DNA from: CANLWN01 sp039815505
Lineage (GTDB): Bacteria > Bacteroidota > Bacteroidia > Flavobacteriales > Flavobacteriaceae
Direction of reading: 5' to 3'
DNA: 7,136 bases
Assembly: GCA_039815505.1 (NCBI GenBank)
Contig: JBCBZE010000181.1
Span: 1-7,136, forward strand
How positions within the stretch are numbered: the first letter of the stretch is position 1; every line of letters starts with the position of its first letter. The notes beneath the pieces were generated by a model, which searched no databases, was not told where the DNA came from, and was given only the letters and a program-made list of their open reading frames with translations. Position numbers and translations under genes: made by a program. Of this stretch, positions 1-5,845 are shown one piece after another.

Positions 1-87
1 GTTTACTCTTTTTTCTGTTTTTTAATGTTGTCTATGGCTATTTATGCATTTATGTATAGAGCTGTAACAGGATTTAATTTTTATTGA
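1..87 (+). CDS. C-terminal end of a putative membrane protein (5' part outside the window)
   Basis: Frame 1 is open from the first base to a TGA at 85-87 and encodes 28 residues. They are strongly hydrophobic and aromatic (VYSFFCFLMLSMAIYAFMY), followed by a short polar tail RAVTGFNFY. This fits a last transmembrane helix plus a short tail. A strong intrinsic terminator lies 57 bp after the stop, as expected for the end of a plus-strand transcript. The fragment is too short to assign a family. It could be a chance open stretch, so confidence is modest. Confidence 0.45.
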   Translation, partial: VYSFFCFLMLSMAIYAFMYRAVTGFNFY

Positions 88-144
88 TTTTTCGTATTTA
101 CTCTTTTACTTGAACACTACAGGAAGTAAATATATATTGAAACT

Positions 145-178
145 AAAAAACCCCATTGGAAATCCAATGGGGTTTTTT
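145..178. terminator. Bidirectional intrinsic terminator
   Basis: A perfect inverted repeat: A6 followed by CCCCATTGG at 145-159 pairs with CCAATGGGG followed by T6 at 164-178, around a 4-nt loop (AAAT). Because A6 precedes and T6 follows the GC-rich core, both strands read as stem plus U-tract. It sits between the end of the plus-strand membrane-protein fragment and the stop of the minus-strand ankyrin gene, so it can serve both convergent transcripts. Confidence 0.93.
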
Positions 179-197
179 GCCGATGAACAAACTCCTT

Positions 198-593
198 TTA
201 GCTTCTCATAGCAGTTTCGATAACGGCAAGGGCCTCCTTTGCATTGGAGAGTTCGGCGTATCTTTTTGCCGTAAACCCTTTTTCGCTTTTTCCTTTCAGC
301 TTGGCGCCATGTTGGATCAATAGTTCCAAGATTTCCGCTTGGTTATACCGTGCGGCGAACATAACCGGGGTCATCCCCAACGATTTACGGTTTACGTTCT
401 CCCCTAGTTCGATCATACGTTTTACCGTATCATAATCTCCTTCAACAATTGCCTTGCAAAAAGAGCTGATCTCAACATATTCCAATGTTGTAGTTGTCAT
501 TTTAACCTCGTTAAGGTCTGTTGTGTTACCAGCGGAAACACCTGTAACCACTAGCAAACATGCTGCGGCCACTGTTAGGATTGTTTTTCTCAT
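198..593 (-). CDS. Small exported ankyrin-repeat protein
   Basis: 131 aa. Residues 1-21 form a classical Sec signal peptide: MRK, a hydrophobic core TILTVAAACLLVVTGV, and a likely cleavage site after VSA. A short Thr-rich linker (about 22-42) follows. About three ankyrin units come next: roughly 44-71 (AIVEGDYDTVKRMIELGENVN), 72-104 (GMTPVMFAARYNQAEILELL, then IQHGAKLK) and a degenerate capping unit at 105-131. The TPVMFAA and LLIQHGA signatures are canonical. Ankyrin repeats bind proteins; the partner is unknown, and with a signal peptide and no lipobox or anchor the protein is probably periplasmic. It is monocistronic, with the bidirectional terminator 20 bp after its stop. The start is the ATG giving an intact signal peptide. 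A 7/8 match to the -7 box (minus-strand TATTATTG, 628-635) lies upstream but has no clear -33 TTG, so I do not call a promoter. Confidence 0.9.
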   Translation of the reverse strand: MRKTILTVAAACLLVVTGVSAGNTTDLNEVKMTTTTLEYVEISSFCKAIVEGDYDTVKRMIELGENVNRKSLGMTPVMFAARYNQAEILELLIQHGAKLKGKSEKGFTAKRYAELSNAKEALAVIETAMRS

Positions 594-664
594 GATGAAT
601 GATTTTTATTAATAGGTTTTGATTATACAATAATAGACTCCATTTATAATTTTTTGTTTCACCA

Positions 665-744
665 TTAACACTTAAATAACTTAAGTTTAACAACTAGAGG
701 GTCATTTTCGTTAAATCCTTAACAGATCCAGGTAAGTTTAACAA
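665..744. repeat. Cluster of four TTAACA hexamers, including a 12-bp direct repeat
   Basis: The divergent region between the ankyrin gene and gpmI (594-822, 229 bp) has no gene. It contains TTAACA on the plus strand at 665-670, 687-692, 719-724 and 738-743. Two copies are embedded in an identical 12-mer, TAAGTTTAACAA, at 682-693 and 733-744, with starts 51 bp apart (close to five helical turns). No copy of the reverse complement was noticed. The cluster may be an operator shared by the divergent genes or a sequence remnant; the function is inferred only. Confidence 0.4.
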
Positions 745-772
745 AAATTAAAAAAGCAGGGATAAATCATAG

Positions 773-800
773 TTATTCGTACAAAATCATTCTATTTTTG
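773..800 (+). promoter_or_regulatory. Bacteroidota-type promoter of gpmI
   Basis: TATTTTTG at 793-800 is a full match to the Bacteroidota -7 element TAnnTTTG. A weak -33-like TTA (consensus TTG) lies at 773-775, 17 bp upstream. Transcription should start near 804, giving a leader of about 20 nt before the ATG at 823. No Shine-Dalgarno sequence is visible in that leader. Confidence 0.6.
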
Positions 801-822
801 AAACAAGAACAAAGATTTTGAT

Positions 823-2340
823 ATGAACAAAAAAGTAATATTGATGATTTTGGACGGATGGGGCAAATCCCCGGACCCAAAAATCTCCGCCATAGCCAAT
901 GCCAAAACCCCTTTTATTGACTCTTTATATTCCAAATATGCCAATACCGATCTTTTAACGGACGGTATGCATGTAGGACTTCCCGAGGGTCAGATGGGCA
1001 ATAGCGAAGTGGGGCACATGAATTTAGGTGCAGGGAGAATCGTATATCAAGATCTAGCCAAAATAAACCTTGCGGTAAAAGAAAATACACTTAAAGATGA
1101 ACGCATATTGAACGAGGCGTTTTTATATGCCAAAAACAATCACAAAGCGGTACATTTTTTGGGCTTGGTAAGCGATGGGGGCGTGCATAGTCATATTTCC
1201 CATCTAAAAGGTCTCATTGAGGCAAGCGAACATCATGATTTAAAAGAAGTGTTTATCCATGCCTTTACGGACGGTAGGGATGTAGACCCAAAAAGTGGAA
1301 AAGGTTTTTTGGAAGACATTGTTGATTTCTGTTCAGATAAGCGGGCAAAACTGGCCTCGGTCATAGGAAGATATTTTGCCATGGACCGCGATAAAAGATG
1401 GGAACGTGTTAAACTGGCCTATGATCTTTTGGTGAACGGATCGGGTATGGCTTCCACCAATATATCCGAAGCCATGCAAGAAAGTTATGATCAGGGCATT
1501 ACCGATGAATTCATTAAACCCATAGCATTGAGCAACTCCGACGGTGCTCCTTTGGCAACAATAACAGCTGGTGATGTGGTCATCTTCTTTAACTTCAGGA
1601 CGGACCGTGGTAGAGAGTTGACACAAGTGCTTAGCCAACAAGACTTTCATGAGCAAAATATGCATAAACTGGATCTTCATTTTGTAACCCTCACCAATTA
1701 TGATGATTCTTTCCAAGGAATACAGGTCGTATACGATAAGGAAAATATAAAGGAAACCTTGGGAGAAGTTTTGGCCAAGGCGCATAAAAAACAGATCCGA
1801 ATAGCCGAGACGGAAAAATACCCCCATGTAACATTCTTCTTCAACGGAGGTAGGGAAGCACCTTTTGAGGGGGAACAACGCATCCTATGTCCATCGCCAA
1901 AAGTGGCTACTTATGACCTAAAACCGGAAATGAGCGCCTATGACATTCGCGATGCCATTGTTCCCGAATTAAAAAAGGGCGAAGTGGACTTTGTATGCTT
2001 AAATTTTGCCAATCCGGATATGGTAGGTCATACCGGCGATATGGATGCCGCTATTAAAGCATGCGAGGTCGTGGACAGTTGTGCCGACACCGTAATTACC
2101 GCGGGTCTTGAAAACGGATATACCAGTATAGTCATTGCGGATCATGGCAACTGTGACACCATGATCAACCCGGACGGCAGCCCCAATACGGCCCACACCA
2201 CCAACCCCGTACCCTTGATTTTGGTAGATCCGGAACTCACAGAGATCAAAAATGGAGTGCTGGGAGATATTGCGCCAACCATCTTGAAGTTAATAGGGAT
2301 TCCGCAACCAAAAGCCATGACACGGCACGCCTTGGTGTAA
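823..2340 (+). CDS. gpmI: 2,3-bisphosphoglycerate-independent phosphoglycerate mutase
   Basis: 505 aa, the usual family length. It interconverts 3- and 2-phosphoglycerate in glycolysis and gluconeogenesis in the cytoplasm, with two Mn2+ ions and a phosphoserine intermediate. All key residues are visible. The metal ligands are D10 (ILDGWG), D399 and H403 (NPDMVGHTGD), D440 and H441 (ADHGNCD) and H458 (AHTTNPVP). The catalytic serine is S61 in GQMGNSEVGHMNLGAGR. Substrate-binding residues include H122 (SDGGVHSH), R152-D153 (TDGRDVDP), R183 and R189 (GRYFAMDRD), R259 and R262 (NFRTDRGR), and K332 in the EKYPHVTFFFNGG motif. The phosphatase domain is split by the phosphotransferase domain (roughly 75-310), as in the family. 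The ATG start is immediately before the conserved MNKKVILMILDGWG. The next gene begins 6 bp after the stop, implying co-transcription. Confidence 0.99.
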   Translation: MNKKVILMILDGWGKSPDPKISAIANAKTPFIDSLYSKYANTDLLTDGMHVGLPEGQMGNSEVGHMNLGAGRIVYQDLAKINLAVKENTLKDERILNEAFLYAKNNHKAVHFLGLVSDGGVHSHISHLKGLIEASEHHDLKEVFIHAFTDGRDVDPKSGKGFLEDIVDFCSDKRAKLASVIGRYFAMDRDKRWERVKLAYDLLVNGSGMASTNISEAMQESYDQGITDEFIKPIALSNSDGAPLATITAGDVVIFFNFRTDRGRELTQVLSQQDFHEQNMHKLDLHFVTLTNYDDSFQGIQVVYDKENIKETLGEVLAKAHKKQIRIAETEKYPHVTFFFNGGREAPFEGEQRILCPSPKVATYDLKPEMSAYDIRDAIVPELKKGEVDFVCLNFANPDMVGHTGDMDAAIKACEVVDSCADTVITAGLENGYTSIVIADHGNCDTMINPDGSPNTAHTTNPVPLILVDPELTEIKNGVLGDIAPTILKLIGIPQPKAMTRHALV

Positions 2341-2346
2341 AAATAA

Positions 2347-3138
2347 ATGGAACGCGTTATACAAGATCAGTTGGGCAGAACATTGGAAATTCCCAAAAAT
2401 CTTTATCGTATTGTTTCCCTAGTTCCCTCCCAAACGGAGTTGTTGATAGATTTAGGCCTGGAAAACAGACTGGTAGGTATTACCAAATTTTGTGTACACC
2501 CCGCCAATCTTTCAAAGACCAAGACCGTTGTTGGTGGTACCAAGACCGTTCATTATGAAAAGATAGCCGATCTACAACCCGATATCATTCTCTGTAATAA
2601 GGAAGAAAATACGAAGGAAATTGTAGCGACCCTAGAAAAGAAGCACAGGGTACATGTCTCCAATATTACCAACTTGGAAGACAGTTTAAAGCTTATAAAA
2701 CAATATGGTGAATTATTTCAATGTAATGAAAGGGCAAAAGAAATCAACGCCACCATTGTTACCGAAGCAAAAACTTTTGCTACGTACGTAAAAGATACCC
2801 CTAAACTAAATGTACTTTATTTTATCTGGAAAGACCCATGGATGTCCGTTGGTAAAGATACTTTTATTCACCACATGCTAACATTGAACGGTTTTATTAA
2901 TCTTATGTCGGAAAAGGAAAGATATCCGGAAGTACGTGTAAATAAGCTTAGCAAAATATCCCCGGATCTTATTTTATTATCTTCCGAACCATTTCCATTC
3001 AAAGAAAAACATAAAGAAGAAATACAACTCCTTTGCCCGGATGCCGAAGTATTACTGGTAAACGGCGCGTATTTTTCTTGGTACGGCTCGCGTCTGCAGA
3101 AGGCATTTCAGTATTTTAAAAGTTTGCATAAGGCCTAG
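2347..3138 (+). CDS. BtuF-like helical-backbone substrate-binding protein without a signal peptide
   Basis: 263 aa, of the periplasmic-binding-protein class with one long backbone helix (PF01497-type, including BtuF and siderophore or haem receptors). Diagnostic stretches are RIVSLVPSQTELLIDLGL (21-38) with RLVGITKFCVHP (41-52), IADLQPDIILCN (73-84), WKDPWMSVGKDTFIHHML (161-178), and YFSWYGSRLQKA near the C-terminus. Both lobes are complete. It lacks the expected N-terminal signal: it begins MERVIQDQLGRTLEIP, straight into the first domain, and gpmI ends 6 bp upstream, leaving no room for a longer N-terminus in this arrangement. It is therefore predicted to be cytoplasmic, which is unusual for an ABC importer receptor. 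No permease or ATPase gene is nearby. The ligand is unknown; cobalamin or another metal-containing compound is a family-level guess. It probably shares the gpmI transcript. Confidence 0.85.
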   Translation: MERVIQDQLGRTLEIPKNLYRIVSLVPSQTELLIDLGLENRLVGITKFCVHPANLSKTKTVVGGTKTVHYEKIADLQPDIILCNKEENTKEIVATLEKKHRVHVSNITNLEDSLKLIKQYGELFQCNERAKEINATIVTEAKTFATYVKDTPKLNVLYFIWKDPWMSVGKDTFIHHMLTLNGFINLMSEKERYPEVRVNKLSKISPDLILLSSEPFPFKEKHKEEIQLLCPDAEVLLVNGAYFSWYGSRLQKAFQYFKSLHKA

Positions 3139-3177
3139 ACCTTTCCTTACCTCTTACCAACATCCTTCCTGTCCCAG

Positions 3178-3209
3178 TTATACATTTTAAAAGGATTGTT
3201 TTATTTTTG
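3178..3209 (+). promoter_or_regulatory. Promoter of map, predicted to give a leaderless mRNA
   Basis: TATTTTTG at 3202-3209 matches TAnnTTTG fully, with a weak -33-like TTA at 3178-3180 (spacer 21 bp). The box ends 6 bp before the ATG at 3216, so transcription would begin at or within about 4 nt of the start codon. The upstream in-frame TTG (3207-3209) is the 3' end of the box itself, which argues against its use as a start codon. Confidence 0.6.
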
Positions 3210-3215
3210 CAGCCT

Positions 3216-4034
3216 ATGGTAAAACTAAAATCACCCGAGGAAATAGAACTCATGCGCGAGAGTGCTTTGGTCGTTTCCAAAACGTTGGGCATGTTGGCTT
3301 CCGAAATAAAACCAGGAGCCAATCCGTTACATCTTGATAAATTGGCCGAAGAGTTTATTCGGGACCATGATGCCCAACCTGGTTTTTTGGGAATGTACGA
3401 TTTTCCCAATACCTTAAACATGAGCCCCAATGCCCAGGTGGTCCATGGTATTCCCAATAATGAACCTCTACAGGATGGAGACATTATTTCTGTAGATTGC
3501 GGAGCGCTCAAAAATGGGTTTTATGGCGATCACGCCTATACGTTTGAAGTTGGTGAGGTTATACCGGAAATCAAACAATTGTTGAAGATTACCAAAGAAT
3601 CCCTATATGTTGGTATTCGTGAATTTAAGTTGGGGAACCGTGTGGGTGATGTGGGATATGCCATTCAAAAATATTGCGAAGATCAAGGATATGGTGTTGT
3701 TCGTGAACTTGTTGGTCATGGACTTGGGAAAAAACTGCATGAAAGCCCGGAAATGCCAAATTATGGAAAAAGAGGTAGGGGCAAGAAATTTGCGGAAGGA
3801 ATGGTCGTTGCCATAGAGCCTATGATCAATATGGGTACCCGGAGAATAAAGCAATTAAAGGACGGATGGACCATCCTTACGGCAGATAATAAGCCAAGTG
3901 CCCATTTTGAACATGATGTGGCGCTTGTGAACGGAAAACCAGAACTCCTTTCCACCTTTCAGTATATTTATGAATCCTTGGGGGTTGCAAGTGAGGAAGA
4001 AGATGAATTTAGACAAAAAAAATTGGTGTTGTAA
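3216..4034 (+). CDS. map: Type I methionine aminopeptidase
   Basis: 272 aa from the ATG. It removes the initiator methionine from nascent proteins in the cytoplasm. The pita-bread fold motifs are complete: the substrate-binding histidine H78 (VVHGIPN), and the dinuclear metal ligands D94 (ISVDCGA), D105 (YGDHAYTF), H168 (LVGHGLGKKLHE), E201 (AIEPM) and E232 (HFEHDVAL). The acidic tail (ASEEEDEFRQKKLVL) is of a type familiar from Bacteroidota homologues. An in-frame TTG nine bases upstream would add MQP but lies inside the predicted -7 box. The ATG giving MVKLKSPEEIELMRESA agrees with the usual family start. A 77-bp pyrimidine-rich gap separates it from the preceding gene, so it probably has its own promoter. 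Read-through into the methyltransferase, 35 bp downstream, is possible. Confidence 0.98.
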   Translation: MVKLKSPEEIELMRESALVVSKTLGMLASEIKPGANPLHLDKLAEEFIRDHDAQPGFLGMYDFPNTLNMSPNAQVVHGIPNNEPLQDGDIISVDCGALKNGFYGDHAYTFEVGEVIPEIKQLLKITKESLYVGIREFKLGNRVGDVGYAIQKYCEDQGYGVVRELVGHGLGKKLHESPEMPNYGKRGRGKKFAEGMVVAIEPMINMGTRRIKQLKDGWTILTADNKPSAHFEHDVALVNGKPELLSTFQYIYESLGVASEEEDEFRQKKLVL

Positions 4035-4053
4035 CCTATCATTGCTGCTTTTG
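4023..4053 (+). promoter_or_regulatory. Possible promoter of the methyltransferase gene
   Basis: TTG at 4023-4025 and TGCTTTTG at 4046-4053 (one mismatch to TAnnTTTG) are separated by 20 bp, an accepted spacing for Bacteroidota. The -33 part lies inside the last codons of map. Initiation would fall near 4057, leaving a leader of about 12 nt before the ATG at 4070. The evidence is weaker than for the two exact boxes upstream. Confidence 0.4.
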
Positions 4054-4058
4054 TAGAA

Positions 4059-4073
4059 ATGACAAATTCATGA
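4059..4073 (+). other. Four-codon mini-ORF overlapping the methyltransferase start
   Basis: ATG ACA AAT TCA TGA at 4059-4073. Its TGA stop (4071-4073) overlaps the ATG of the methyltransferase (4070-4072) in the ATGA arrangement typical of translational coupling. If transcription starts near 4057, this ATG would be almost at the mRNA 5' end. It may equally be a chance occurrence. Confidence 0.3.
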
Positions 4074-4837
4074 AAAAAATATTCCGATTCATACTCAATA
4101 CCATTCCCAGGCCTTTGCTGATCAAGCTTAGCTATTTGGCCAGACCCATACTGGCTTTTTCCTTAAGAGGAACCACCTACACGGACCCTATTGATGGAAA
4201 ACAATTTAAACGTTTTCTTCCCTATGGTTATGAAAGTCCAAGAGAAAATGTATTGTCCCCTTCCACCCTATCCTTGGAACGGCATAGATTACTTTGGTTA
4301 TTCCTAAAAAATAAGACCGACTTTTTTACCTCCGCGCACAGGGTCTTACATTTTGCGCCCGAACAAGCATTTTACAAACGTTTTAGGAAACTTGAACATC
4401 TAAAGGAATATGTTACCACGGATTTAAACTCCCCCCTCGCGGATGTAAAAGCGGATATCTGCGACCTACCCTTTAAGGACAACTCTTTTGACGTAATCCT
4501 ATGCAATCATGTTTTAGAGCATATTCCGGATGACACCAAGGCCATGAAAGAAATGTATAGAATATTAAAACCCAAGGGGTGGGGTATTTTTCAAATTCCC
4601 CAAGACTTAGGTCGTGAGACCACTTTTGAAGATGATTCGATAACCGACAAAAAAGAAAGGGCCAAGATTTTTGGGCAATATGATCATGTACGTATCTACG
4701 GAAAGGACTATTTTGATAAGCTACGAAGTGTTGGGTTTACGGTAAGTGAGGTAGACTACACAGGAGAATTAACTCCCAATGAGGTACAGAAGCATCGTTT
4801 GGCAAAGGGAGAAATTATTCCTTTGGTTACGAAATAA
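4070..4837 (+). CDS. Class I SAM-dependent methyltransferase with atypical motif I
   Basis: 255 aa, probably cytoplasmic, substrate unknown. The Methyltransf_11-like core spans about residues 90-180: motif I VLHFAPEQAF (92-101), an acidic position after strand 2 (TTDLN, 116-120), DICDLPFKDNSFDVILCNHV (129-148) with LEHIPDD following, and EMYRILKPKGWGIFQIP (161-177). The C-terminal part carries FGQYDHVRIYGKDYF (201-215), a conserved region of this subgroup. Motif I has HFAPE where most class I enzymes have a Gly-rich D-x-G-x-G-x-G. Ahead of the core, residues 39-70 (DPIDGK ... SPSTLSLERHRLLW) resemble a zinc-ribbon segment known in related methyltransferases as CPxCG ... CPxC-SLERHRLLW, but with every cysteine replaced. 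The N-terminus (1-32) is basic and hydrophobic without a clear signal peptide. The gene ends directly against the convergent apbE stop. Confidence 0.88.
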   Translation: MKKIFRFILNTIPRPLLIKLSYLARPILAFSLRGTTYTDPIDGKQFKRFLPYGYESPRENVLSPSTLSLERHRLLWLFLKNKTDFFTSAHRVLHFAPEQAFYKRFRKLEHLKEYVTTDLNSPLADVKADICDLPFKDNSFDVILCNHVLEHIPDDTKAMKEMYRILKPKGWGIFQIPQDLGRETTFEDDSITDKKERAKIFGQYDHVRIYGKDYFDKLRSVGFTVSEVDYTGELTPNEVQKHRLAKGEIIPLVTK

Positions 4838-4858
4838 TTAGTTCAAAACCATTTTTTT
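4824..4858 (+). terminator. Weak intrinsic terminator candidate for the methyltransferase transcript
   Basis: An imperfect hairpin spans the abutting stop codons: TGGTT (4824-4828) pairs with AACCA (4847-4851) and GAA (4831-4833) with TTC (4842-4844), with a 2x2 internal loop and an 8-nt apical loop. T7 follows at 4852-4858 on the plus strand. The stem is short and AT-rich, so it may be non-functional. The minus strand has no corresponding U-tract. Confidence 0.3.
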
Positions 4859-5842
4859 AAATTCGTCTGTCATAAATTCTTGGACGTTCCCTTCCAAATC
4901 GAGAAAAATGATATAGGCCTCCAACTCGTTCTGGGCTACCAGCAGCTTAATGGAATCGTCCAGGTCCATTGCCATAAACGCCGTAGCATAAGCATCCGCT
5001 TTTGCACAACTTGATGCAATAATGGTAACGCCCAAAACATTGGAATTTTTGGTATATCCGGTTTTGGGATCAATGGTATGTACATATTTTTTTCCCGTTA
5101 GGGAATCTACTCTAAACTTTCGATAATTGCCCGATGATGCCAAGGCCCTGTCCTTTAATTGCACCAATAATTTTGGTGTTCTCCCAGCTTTGACCTGAGG
5201 GTCTTCAACGCCAACCACCCATGGTTTCCCCTTTATACTATTTTCACCTTTGGCCACAATTTCCCCACCGACTTCGATCAAGTAATCATCGATTCCTTTT
5301 TGGTGTAGCATAACGCCCAATCTATCTATGGCATATCCTTTGGCGACCGCATTAAAATCAAAGTAAATATTAGGGTCCGATTTTTTCACGGAACGCCCCG
5401 GGCCAATCCCTACTTTATCAAAACCTACATACGTAAGGAGACTATCTACCTTAGTGCTATCCAAACTAATTTGTTTTCCGGGACCAAACCCCCATGCATT
5501 GACCAAAGTACCCACTGTGGGGTCAAAATAACCCTTGGTCGTCTTATGTACTTCCTTGGACAATTCAAAAACGTCTTGAAACATATCATCCGCCACTACT
5601 GTGGTATCCCCTTTGTTTATTCTGGATATATCGGAATCGGGAATATAGGTGGAAAGTGATGCATTTACAGCCGTAAAAACCGAATCTATTTCTTGTTCAA
5701 AATCCAATACGGTATTGGACAAATAAATGATGGAATAGGTAGTTCCCAAAGCGCCACCTACACTCACATTTTTTATGGGTTTCGGTTCTGTTTTACAGGA
5801 AACCGCAAAAAGGATCATAAACAGAAAATAGACATATTTCAT
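4838..5842 (-). CDS. apbE: FAD:protein FMN transferase ApbE, lipoprotein
   Basis: 334 aa. It transfers FMN from FAD to a Thr or Ser of target proteins such as NqrB and NqrC, outside the cytoplasmic membrane. The N-terminus MKYVYFLFMILFAVSCKTEP is a lipoprotein signal with lipobox AVSC and lipidated Cys16. Family motifs in order are ALGTTYSI (31-38), FDPTVGTLVNAWGFGP (106-121), DFNAVAKGYAID (162-173), YLIEVGGEI (187-195), ALASSGNYRKF (234-244), YVHTIDPKTGY (253-263) and CAKADAYATAFM (279-290). D283 and neighbouring Thr287 correspond to the Mg2+-binding site, and the 162-173 motif contributes a backbone ligand. It lies 3 bp downstream of the 118-aa gene and follows nqrF on the same strand, so its likely clients are the Nqr subunits. 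The upstream ribosome-binding site is not recognisable. Confidence 0.97.
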   Translation of the reverse strand: MKYVYFLFMILFAVSCKTEPKPIKNVSVGGALGTTYSIIYLSNTVLDFEQEIDSVFTAVNASLSTYIPDSDISRINKGDTTVVADDMFQDVFELSKEVHKTTKGYFDPTVGTLVNAWGFGPGKQISLDSTKVDSLLTYVGFDKVGIGPGRSVKKSDPNIYFDFNAVAKGYAIDRLGVMLHQKGIDDYLIEVGGEIVAKGENSIKGKPWVVGVEDPQVKAGRTPKLLVQLKDRALASSGNYRKFRVDSLTGKKYVHTIDPKTGYTKNSNVLGVTIIASSCAKADAYATAFMAMDLDDSIKLLVAQNELEAYIIFLDLEGNVQEFMTDEFKKMVLN

Positions 5843-5845
5843 TTT

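Noticed and set aside
95..132. 8-bp inverted repeat TATTTACT / AGTAAATA before the terminator
   Set aside because: It has a 22-nt loop and is AT-rich with no U-tract. It is likely by chance, and the strong hairpin at 145-178 explains termination.
1333..1878. 181-codon open frame on the minus strand inside gpmI
   Set aside because: It lies wholly antisense to a fully conserved gpmI, and its translation shows no domain, signal peptide or sensible composition. It is a shadow of gpmI codon use.
3207..3215. TTG start for map adding three residues
   Set aside because: The TTG is the 3' end of an exact TAnnTTTG promoter box, and the ATG at 3216 matches the usual family N-terminus.
3116..3511. 131-codon minus-strand open frame over the BtuF-like/map junction
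   Set aside because: Most of it is antisense to map, with no recognisable motif. The part in the gap is explained by the pyrimidine-rich stretch.
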